DNA of 64,000 bases from Auricularia sp. M13 (Eukaryota; Basidiomycota; Agaricomycetes; Auriculariales; Auriculariaceae), in the NCBI GenBank assembly GCA_037042915.1, contig CM073200.1:3282832-3346831 (forward strand). Reading direction: 5' to 3'. The position numbers and the translations under genes are program-made. Position 1 is the first letter of the stretch, and every line of letters starts with the position of its first letter. Of this stretch, positions 53,039 through 62,402 are shown one piece after another. Below the pieces are notes generated by a model. The model saw only the letters and a program-made list of their open reading frames with translations, did not search any database and had not been told where the DNA came from.

Positions 53039-55575
53039 GTCAGGACGTACCTTTGTAGCACCGGCCTTTGCAGCCTTGTCATCTGTCTTGCTGGAGTCTT
53101 CGTAGGAGGCCTTGAATTCGGCGGTCACCATATCTTCTGCAGTCTTGATCCAGTCTGCTTGCCAGCCCGCCCGTCGGAAATATTCGAGCTTATGGCGCGG
53201 ATGGAGAACTGTTCGAAGCATCAGAGCTGCGATAAAGATACGCAAGGGCTGCGCCAACGCACTCATGGCAATTCGATACGTATCGGACATGTCGGTGAGG
53301 CTGTAGTATCGGTTCAGCGTCTGTGCTGCGATTTCAAGGGCGGCGCGGATGTGTGGGTTGAATGACGAGTCCGAAGCGTTCTCCGAGAATATGTGGTCGA
53401 TGTGATCCATGGCAGGGATGACCATGGCTAGCGTCGGCGCATCCGTACGTGAGAAGTATAGTGTCGCGTCCTTCAAAACCTGCGAAGAAGATGACAATGA
53501 GCAGAGAACCCGGATAACGGCAAAGCGTGCACCTTGAGGACCTTGCTCAGCTGAGCCATCGTATCCCAGTCCGATTCCTTCAGCTCGTAGGTGCGAAGCC
53601 CGAGGTCACGATTGCTTGTTATAGCATCAATGACCTTTCGATAATCCAGCGCGAACTTCAACATATCGTATGTCGAATTCCACCGCGTCTTCACATTGCG
53701 TGGCATGATACGGTCGCTGATGTGGTGGCTGGCACACAGTCGGTGCCATTCGGGCAGCAGCTTGGTCGTAGAGAAGAGGACCTTATGCGCAATCTTTCGA
53801 AGCTGCGCATGGTCTGTGAGCAACGTGCACAGCGGAGTGGCGGGGTTTCGTACTTTCAAAATCGCCATTCGGATAGGGCGAACCTCATCTTCGTGGACCT
53901 TCAACTCGACGTCCGACATCTGCTCCAGCTCATCGACCCAGCCGTCCATGTCGTCGTCACCCTCACTGCCCGTCTTAGCTTCTAGGCGCTCTTGTGCAGC
54001 TTCTTCTTCCTCGTCTATGGCTGCCGCAAGCTCCTGCAGGTCTTTATCATCGTAGTCTTCCTCCGTACCGTCCGATTTCTTGTTCTTCTTGGGTGGTTCG
54101 AACTGACGAAGCAGGGACTTTGCTACCAGTGCAACGATGTGCGCAAAGCAACGGACGCGGCCAGGATCAAAGGACGCTACAAGGTTGCTTAACACGTCAA
54201 TCATCGTGTCATTGGCGGAGGCGTTGTCGCAGGCACATCCCAACATCTAGCCCAGGCCGAGTGAGTAATATGTGCTTAGCCAGCTGTTTTGAACTACCTT
54301 GCCGCTGATTCCGAACTCGTTGAGCATCTCAGAGAATGCAACCGCAAGGTTATGGCCACTGTGAGACTGTGACCGTCATAAATTGCTCGCCCATGCAATG
54401 GTATCTTTGTGCTCACCTTTGGAAGCTCAATGGCATCAAGGAGCATGCTGAAGGGTTCGTCTTTATACTCAAAATGCACCGTCACGGCCATGAAGGGCTT
54501 ATGATTTGGCGACGTCCAACAGTCAGTCGCAAAGTTCAATTGGCCGTCGTAGTTCTGAAAGCCGCGTAAGTTTGCCAGTCCAATATAGAGGGTGAATACT
54601 AACCTTGAGCATTGTAGCAATGCGGCGGCGAACATTCACAAAGACTTTGCGCACATCCCGGGAAACCGTAGCAACTGAAGGTATGTAATGTGTTGGTCGG
54701 CCGGTCTTCATCAGACTGTTGAAGCCGCGGTCCTTTACGATGCTGAACGGCCGCCCGCTTTCAGCGACCCAGCGCACGATCTCGGCACTATGAGTCTACT
54801 CAGTAGATGTACACACTGGGCGGAAGTTTACGTACCGAATCTGTGTCTTTGTATGTGTCCGATGTGAGTAGGTGATCTTGCCCTTGCCTGTCCGCTCGAA
54901 GACGGCCGTAATTGTCCCGTCTTTCGGTCCGTTGCCCAACTTGCTGATAAGCTCGTCTCGTGCAGTTTCGGCGGTCTTGAGCTAATCGGCTGCCTCGACA
55001 GCTTCATTGCCCCAACATTTCTTGGCGTGGCAGCGCATGTTGCTCGTTGACCCGCGGTCTTTGCTGTCAAGGAACCGCTTGACCTTGTGCTTGCAGCCCT
55101 TGACTGCGCATCGGAAGAGGTGGTAGCGCCGACCACCTTCGTAGCAAATCTCTGGGATGGGATGGAAGAATGCATAGATCGGTGCGTTCCATGTTTTCTG
55201 CAGACGCTCTTTTGCGGAATTAGTAGACCACCAGGACTAATGATGTTGCGTACCAAGCTCGTCTCCGGACGCTTCTTCAGGTTTGTCCTGTGCATTACTG
55301 TTGCGGCTGGCACTGGCCTGCTCGTCTTCGTCTTCTACCTCTTCACAGGACACGCTTCCGTTACGGGTTGACACGACAGGAGATGAGCCGCGTGATCCAG
55401 ATAGACTTGCGGTGTGAGCGACTGTGTTGGGCTTGTCGGTGCTTTGTGACTTCCTTGCCAATTTTGTACTCTTGTTTGGTTGAGCTGAGGATGCTGGTGC
55501 CTTGCGTTTGAGTCCAGCGCCAGCGGGTTGAGCAGTGCTGCTGCTTGCTTTCTTGGTCGTCCCACTGTCCCGCAT
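53039..55575 (-). pseudogene. hAT transposase, truncated
   Basis: The minus strand holds a hAT-family DNA transposase. After a Ser/Lys-rich start (MRDSGTTKKASSS at 55,575) comes a BED-like zinc finger (FRCAVKGCKHKVKRFL then MRCHAKKC), then NFATDCWTSPNHKPFMAVTV with the first catalytic Asp, GCACDNASANDTMIDVL with the second, an acidic insert and MPRNVKTRWNSTYDMLKFAL. The frame then runs through FFRRAGWQADWI and fades at about 53,040. The third catalytic residue region and the C-terminal hAT dimerisation domain are absent, and a TAG lies in frame at 54,984-54,982 after the zinc finger. The gene is therefore dead. Several short introns join the surviving parts. Confidence 0.75.
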
Positions 55576-55679
55576 GAGACAGAAGCGGGTGGATGGAAGA
55601 GATCCGGAAGCTAATTAGAGTTGCTTCCTTTAGGCTTGCAGTCTGATCATCTTCCCGTTGATGGATTGACGGGTTGAGT

Positions 55680-55793
55680 ACCCTTGGGTGTGCGGGTCAT
55701 GGGTTGCAACTTTGCAACCCTTACCCTTACCCTTACCCGCAAGGGTTGGGTAAGTTACCCTTGGAGGGTTACCCAACCCTTGCAAAACCCTAG
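55680..55793. repeat. TTACCC-rich hairpin tract
   Basis: The tract reads AACCCTTACCCTTACCCTTA, then an inverted AAGGGTTGGGTAA, then TTACCCTTGGAGGGTTACCC, so it can fold on itself several times. It ends exactly where the gypsy reverse-transcriptase homology begins at 55,794 and lies just upstream of the hAT transposase. It is probably the terminal region of the hAT element. The unit TTACCC differs from the fungal telomere CCCTAA. Confidence 0.5.
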
Positions 55794-58700
55794 AGAGTGC
55801 CAGCGTCGCGGATGGTAACACTGTTGAGACGCTGAAGGTCGTGCACAATCCGCAGCGAAGTGCCATCCTTTTTGACCACACAAAACCAGCCCGATCGGTA
55901 GGCTGAGTTCGAGGGTTCATATACACCTGCGGCGATCTTTTCTTTCAGCAGCTCAATCAGCCGTGTGCGTACCGCGTGTGGGACAGGAATATTTCTGTCT
56001 GCCCACGGTTCATGCGGCACAACGGGATAACGGATTGGCGGAAAGTACAATTCTTTGAAGCGGCGGCGTTCCGTCTCTGTCCACGCGAAGACAGCCTGGT
56101 GGTGCTCGATGAGAAACTCGAATAACCTGATCTCCTCGGGCCAGAGGAAATCGTCATGTCCGAGGTTGAAACCGTCCATCCGCTCGCGCGTGAGATGCTC
56201 AGTAGTTGGCTCCCATGGTGGTGGTAACACCGGCAGCTCAGGCAATGAGTCCATGCAATCCGCGGGTCGATGTCGTTCAATGCGGTACTCTTGAGGCAAT
56301 TGCTCCTGCAACGGCCGCACCTTCTTGGCAACGGGCTTGTACTTTTTCTTCGGGCGGCCAGTCTCAGGCTTGGGACCATGAGGAAAGCGTCGAGCACCAT
56401 TTTCCGCGTATTCGATCGCGATCTCTGCGTACGCACTCGCGGCATGCGTATCCGCGAAGTCGTCGACGGGCCGCACAAAGAACAAGTAATCGTCACCTTC
56501 AACAGGGAGACGACCTCAGTCTCGTGTTCTGGAACATCAGGCCAGTCAAGCGGCCGCTCCTGAGGCGGACCGTAGTAGACCGAGTAGAATAAAGCGGATG
56601 TCGGTGCAGCAGGACCGGTGGGCGAGTGAACACAGTCAAGAGGCTGGGATTGCAGAGCGGATGGGCAAGCAAGAGACGGCAGAGGCGCGGAAGGACCAGC
56701 AAGAGGAAGCAACGGCGCGGATGGGCCATAGAACACAGCAGACGGCATAGCAGGGCAGTTCCGAGTGGAGCGCAGCATAGAGTGGCTGCAAATCGTATCC
56801 GGGGTAGTTGAGAATTGTTGTCGGGTTGTCGGGGTGTGCTCCGTGTGTGCGGAGACGGCGCGGTACTCGTACTGAGAGAAGTCGGGTTTAGATTGCATAC
56901 CAGGTCGACGATCTGTAAAACTATTTAGTAAACAAAGGCGCGAGAGAGAAGAGCGGTCAAGGAAGAGCTCTGGGAGGGAGACATAAGGTAGAGTAAGGAG
57001 AACGGGGACGAGCAGGAGCGGGGAATGATATTCAACGGGCAGCAGAAAGTAGCAGAGACAGGCCGAGATTCCGAGGCAGACGGCAAGCGCGAATTGGAAC
57101 AAGTCAGGGAATGCATGGTATGTGGAACGAGCGGAAACGGAGAGGTTTTGGGCGGGAAGGCGAGACGGCGCGGTATCGGGGTATGCAGCAAGCCTAGCAA
57201 GTCGTCCTTCCCGAATCAAAAATCCTGAGCTTGCTCAGCGCGGCGCAAGCGTGTTTTGGTTGGAATGCGAGCAGCGCGGTTCGAGTCGGGTCATGGAGGG
57301 TGATGATCGACATGCCATCGTCTCGGTGCTCTTCGCACGCCTGTGCCAGCGAGAGGAACGGTCGGCCTAGCAATAGCGAGAAAGGCGCGTCTTCGACGAC
57401 ATGCGCCTGCAAATAGAAGGTCAAGCCTGCAACCTTGACTTCCAGGTTCGCGCAGAGCCCAAGCGTGCGCGCGGTTGTGTTGTTTGCAGCCTCGAGCGAC
57501 ATACGGCGCGAAATGTCAATTGGCTTGCCCAGGTCCTCCCAGAGTTGACGGCTGATGATGACGAGCATGGCGCCGCTATCGACGACGCCCTCGACCGTAT
57601 ATTTGCCAATATCGCAGTCCAAGTAGCGCAGCGGCAGTGCGTGCTCAGCTGCGATTAGATCCCGCGAGAGTGCCACGTCGGAGGTGGCACGGTAGTTGAA
57701 AATCTCCGCGCCAGACACCGGATCGAGCTCCGCTCCGGTGCCTGCAAATCCCACCGTCACCCGTTTCGTTGCGGCCTGGTCTTTCCAGTACCTGCGTAGG
57801 CTGGGGCTAATCACAAGCAGCTCTTTGACGGTCATAACGACTTTTGACTTGAGGATTCGGTCGTGAATAATTTTGGTGAGTCCGTCATTCTCGAGTTGGG
57901 ACTGCAGTCTGAACTGTGGGCGCCCTGCAACGGCAGGCACTCCCGGTACTGGAGCACGCGGAATCGGCGCAGCTAGAGGTGCGTCTTCATCTCGCACTTC
58001 CTCAATCGTAGCTGATGGGTGAATGGCTGGTTTTGCGCTGGGCGCGGGTGCCGGAGTCGGTGCCCGCGGCATCTTGTCAACAATATCCTTCTCAAGGTGC
58101 GGCGGCTTGTCCCTATTGGTCTGAACCACTTTTCCTAGGTTGCCAGACACTGGACCTTTGCTACGGAGGCCGTATTGCTTGCGCTCGCCTGACGTAACTG
58201 CGTACGCAACCCCGTCAAGGCCCGCGTGGCGCTGATCGATTGCCGTCAGCGTCTGGCTCATGACGGCGTACCACGCGTCCTCGGCGTCCTTTGTCTCAAA
58301 TTGCGGTGCTTGTACCGTTGCGGCATCGAAATATGACTCCCCAATTTCGACCAGCATGGCCGAGGCGGCAGGCTTTGCGGATTTCTTCAAGAAGTCGGGG
58401 TTCTGCTTGTGGAACTCGTCGATGCGATCCTTGAGCTTGACCCCCGGCCCGCCTCTGATCGTCTCGCCACTTGGGTAGAAATTTTTACCACGCTCGTTAC
58501 GGATGCAGCGCCCTGCTTCGAGATCGGCCTTGAGAGCTGGACAGTCGCGCATGCTATGCGCGCCACTGTCGTAGTAGCAACCGTCCATCGAGTACGTAGC
58601 TGCTGTATTCGTAGCGCCTCCAGACGACTGACCCTGCATGCCAGAATGATTCTGCGGAGCAGGAGGTGCCTGACAGCGTGCGAGCTCATCCTTGATCTGA

Positions 58701-59254
58701 GCGAGCAACACGAGCATGGCGTCTTCTTTCTTGATCGACGATTCCTGGACTGGCGCCGCGGGCGAAGTCGCAATTGATGCTTTGTCAAGGCGGTTATTCT
58801 TGATAATCGTCTAAGACTCGCCAAAGATCTCGTCAATGGTGAACTGATCGGTGTGCTTGTCCTTATCCTTCATCATGAGCTTCAACTCCAAGCGCTGACC
58901 GAGATTGCGAGAGAGAATGAGATAGTAATCGCGCTGACTATCCTCAGCGGTAATGCGTCCATTCTTGACCAGTTTGCTGCTGTGCCGGCGGAACTCGCGC
59001 GTGAATTCCGCCAGTTGATCCTCGGTTGTGACGGTGCGTGCGGCGCATCCTTCGACGAACTTGGCGTACTCATCCTTGGTGTACTCTTTTGGCGCTACAG
59101 CATTGGGATAGTCTTTAAGGAGTCGAGTTTTGAACTTGTCCCACGAGGTAGTCGCCGCATGGGTCACGAGAAAACCGTGCGCGGGGTCTGGGCGCAGCAG
59201 TAATCCTGCCCTAGAAGACTGTTCAGACATCCTAGAATGATTGTTGAGGGTCAT
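55794..59254 (-). mobile_element. Ty3/gypsy fragment: gag, protease, start of RT
   Basis: The minus strand carries, from 59,254 downward, a gag domain (FKTRLLKDYPNAV), an aspartic protease with VEGVVDSGAMLVIISRQLW near 57,580, and the beginning of reverse transcriptase (GVYEPSNSAYRSGWFCVVKK) that ends at 55,794 against the TTACCC tract. Catalytic RT, RNase H, integrase and recognisable LTRs are missing. The element is broken, with several breaks, and probably old. Its loss of 3' parts coincides with the hAT-side junction. Confidence 0.75.
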
Positions 59255-59353
59255 TCCAGTAGCTTACACCTACCCGCACATGTCTGTGTGCACAAACCTA
59301 TCAAACCTTAAAAACTGGCCAAGATATTGTCAAATTACTGGTTTCAAGTTCCG

Positions 59354-59609
59354 CGCGCATGTTGCGCACGTTGCGCACGGACTGCGCACGGATTTTTCAC
59401 ACTGCGCACGAAAGTTGAAATCATGCGCACGGATTGTAAATCTGTGCGCACGGATGAAGGACGACTGCGCACGGATTGTCATTTTGTGCGCACGACATTT
59501 TGGACCCTGCGCACGGATGTTAGAATCATGCGCACGGACATGGTAGACATGCGCACGGACATGCTGACACTGCGCACGGATTTTGTGTGTTGCGCACGGA
59601 TTCTGTATA
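59354..59609. repeat. array 1 of a 21-bp-spaced motif, TGCGCACGGA
   Basis: A conserved 10-mer TGCGCACGGA (with variants such as TGCGCACGAA) recurs about 11 times at a regular 20-21 bp, separated by 10-11 bp that differ from copy to copy. Because 21 is divisible by three, all frames give seven-residue repeats (LRTDxxx or RAHxxxI), which are a by-product. No gene is called. Confidence 0.9.
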
Positions 59610-60539
59610 AAGCACAACTGCATTATTTTTTTCACATTGGCACATCTAGGCGACTTGATTGAACTCATTGAAGTTCATTAACAAACACCAACAATTTCCA
59701 TAAGTCTTGTTGCAATTGACTGCTCAAGTACAGTTTGTTAATACACTACAGAATGTAGTAAACACAGGTAGAAGTGCCCACAAAATGGATGTCTATGACT
59801 GGATTTGAACTGAGGGTGTTTTGAATCCGTTAAGAACATGTACATGTTAACCACTAGTCCAAACTACAGAAAATACATCCTGGTAACTTGAGAATATAGT
59901 GTGGGCGTGCAAGTCCCTCTGTGAGATGGCATGATGAGGATGAGGTTGGAACCCATCTAATCAACAAGAAGATCTGAAGGGATGGGATGGTGGTGTGATG
60001 CAGGAGAGTGAGCACCTCTGTGGTACAGAGGTGGTGGAGCAGACACAGCATGGCTTGTTCCAGGTCCACTCCACGGCCCAAAACACGTGTCTCGTCTCTC
60101 CTTGACCCAGACAATTCATTTGAGATTTTTTGACCAAACTGGGATCAGGGCTTAGAATCTATTAGTAGATGAGTGAATCATGGTTACTCAGGCTGCAAAG
60201 GATATTACTCCTGAATTCATGAACCAAAATAACATAAGTTCTAACCTTAGCAAGCTTAATCTAACCTAACATAACATAACTGTATGAGGGTAACATCTTT
60301 TGAGTTATGAGTACCTACTCAGAGCCTCTTCAGGAAATCAGCTTAGAACACAAACCGACATGCTGGCTGAATATTTCTGATCCTGTACTAACGTGGAAGT
60401 GAAATTTCGAACAAATCAAGTAGCACAGTAGTTTATCTAAAAAAGTTGATACTAGAGATGTGCACCTCTATCAATGCACACAGTGCCATAAATACATCTA
60501 TGATATACATCTTCAAAAGATTTTTGATGTTTTTCACAC
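59610..60539. other. AT-rich block between the two arrays
   Basis: About 930 bp, clearly more AT-rich than the genome around it, separates the two arrays. It contains a tRNA-like SINE head and CTAACCTAACATAAC words near 60,260. No coding frame with motifs is present. Confidence 0.45.
59790..59880 (-). repeat. tRNA-derived SINE-like sequence
   Basis: On the minus strand GGACTAGTGGTTAACATG resembles a tRNA D-arm/A-box and CAGTTCAAATCCAG a T-arm/B-box, about 45 bp apart. The acceptor stem is poor, so this is not a working tRNA gene but fits the head of a SINE. Its 3' extent is unclear. Confidence 0.4.
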
Positions 60540-60810
60540 TGCGCACGGATTTTGTAATTTGCGCATGGATTGTGAAAACTGCGCACGGATATCAGGAGCC
60601 TGCGCACGGATTGTGAAAATTGCGCACGAAAGCACATTTCATGCACACGGACGACCAGGACCCTGCGCACAGATTTCAAAAAGTGCGCACGGACATTTGG
60701 ACCCTGCGCACAAAAGTTAAACTCATGCGCACGAAAGTTCTAACCCTGCGCACGGAAGTTCTGCGCACGGATATTCTTGCGCACGGATGCGCACGGACCC
60801 TGCGCACGGT
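60540..60810. repeat. array 2 of the 21-bp-spaced motif
   Basis: About 15 further copies of TGCGCACGGA or close variants follow the same 20-22 bp spacing, tightening to 10-16 bp in the last 40 bp. The array starts with the same words as array 1 (TTTTCACACTGCGCACG), so the two arrays are related. Confidence 0.9.
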
Positions 60811-60815
60811 TTTCT

Positions 60816-61331
60816 AGGGGTCCGCTTGATGGCTCTGTGTGCGACTCTCTGGGATAGGCCACGTATGGCTATGCCTGCCCTGTCAAATGCTGCAAACTCC
60901 AGGAGGTCGATGTCATGTATTGGTCCCAGTTCGGCTGCGATAGTTGCTGTTTTGCGCGCATCCTGGATGTCGGGCCAGCTTGTGGCTCTTTTCTTGTTCA
61001 CAAAGGTGAACGTCGTTTCGGCGCTGCGTGCCCGTAAGGTGCAGGTTACTGCGCGTAGGGCGTCTGCTTCCTTGGGCATATCCAGCCATCCTCTGGCCTC
61101 GTGGTATGGTAGACGTGTTGTCATCATGGTGACCAGCTGTTTACATGTTGTGATTATGTGCAGTGGTTGGTTTTGTGGTGCTTGCTTGCAAGCTGCTACC
61201 ACTGCTACTGGTACACTTCTGATGTAGCTGTGTGTTGCACCCGGGCAAAAGCCTGCCGGGTCCATGGCCTCCTGGTCAGGGAAAATGATGGAAAATCCAC
61301 CTTGGCCTGATTCTATGTCAGCCATATGCAT
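60816..61331 (-). pseudogene. decayed RNase H-like domain of a retroelement
   Basis: The minus-strand frame beginning MHMADIESGQGGFSIIFPDQ follows the layout of the RNase H domains found in basidiomycete retroelements: a GG-x-F-x-I-F-P-D strand, GATHSYIRSVPVAVVAACKQ where R-A-E-L-x-A would be expected, and LHIITTCKQLV where TDSQYV would be expected. All the expected acidic active-site positions are changed. It is therefore probably a dead fragment. A domesticated non-catalytic domain is a weaker alternative. Confidence 0.45.
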
Positions 61332-61336
61332 GGCGA

Positions 61337-62402
61337 GAGAGAGAGAGAGAGAAATTCTTGAATTTTAGACAGCGTAAGCAGGCTACAAATACAGAGCCAA
61401 GACGCTGTGGTCTGTACAAAGTACATTCCAATGGGTCAACATGGGGCAAGCAATGGGGGGTCGTAACAGGGGTGTAGAGGGATCTAGTGCAAACTGGTGT
61501 GGATTCTGGGTGTAGCAAAGTTGTGAGCGCAGTTCCATAGGGGTATGGGGGCATAGGGGCATAGAATAAATAAAAATATACAAACATACCATAACTTCAT
61601 GCACCTCATCAGCACATGAAGTCACCAGCTCGCTAATAAGCAAGCAGATGTTAGCAAGTAGGCAGCTGCATGTGGCCCTTTAGGGCCACTATGAGTGTAT
61701 TTTTTGAGACACACAAGAAAAGTATCTTAGAGACTGATAGAGGGTAGAGGGTAGAGTCTGGATGGGTGGGGCTGTAGCCTACAGACAAAGGCGCACCGCA
61801 ACATGGTCAAAGCCATGTGGAGCCACGGCGCAGCTCATGGTCCTCCCAACCCTAAGGGTCCTGCGGCGGTGGCTCACCAGTTTTGGTGAACGCACCTGAC
61901 GAGTGGATGAATTTGGCCAAGGCAGAGATGCCCTTGCGCGTACTGAGTAGCGCATGCGTCCCAAGCAAGTCAGGCTTGAAGGAGGCAAAGTGGTGATAGT
62001 GCTCGTCATTGCGCTCGCAATCTCTAAGGATGTGATCGCGTGTCTGCAAGTGGTGTCCACAAGGGCAAGTCACATCTTCAGTGGGAACATGGCGCTGATA
62101 GTACTCACCCATGAACGCATGTCCAAGGCGGCACTGCATGACCAGTCCATAAAGACGGCGAGGCAGCTCACCAAAGTGAGGTGGAGGGCGCCTCTTGGGT
62201 GGCCCATAGGCTGCCCTGGCATACAAACCCCGAGGAGATGACTCTGCCCACTCCTCTATCCAAGTCTCCATGACACGCTCCTTGGCGCGTCTTTTGAGGT
62301 GGGACACAGTGGCCCATGAGGGACCTTTCATGCGAGCTGCCTCCTTGGCTAACTCATCTGCACGCTCATTGCCCTTTATGCCAATATGGCTGGGGATGCC
62401 CT
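61337..62402 (-). mobile_element. LINE 3' fragment (RNase H end, zinc knuckle, 3' UTR)
   Basis: The minus strand gives the C-terminal end of a non-LTR retrotransposon ORF2: SHIGIKGNERADELAKEAAR (end of RNase H), LYGLVMQCRLGHAFMGEYY and the zinc knuckle CPCGHHLQTRDHILRDC, stopping near 61,852. About 500 bp of 3' UTR follow, ending in a (TC)n tract on that strand at 61,332-61,353, a common type of LINE tail. The 5' parts (endonuclease and RT) are absent, as in 5'-truncated LINE copies. Confidence 0.72.

Noticed and set aside
59790-59880. A functional tRNA gene
   Set aside because: The acceptor stem does not pair well and no clear anticodon arm can be drawn; a SINE head fits better.
59354-60810. 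Repeat-spacer arrays that look superficially like CRISPR
   Set aside because: The constant part is only about 10 bp and the spacers about 11 bp, there is no cas gene, and the host is a eukaryote.
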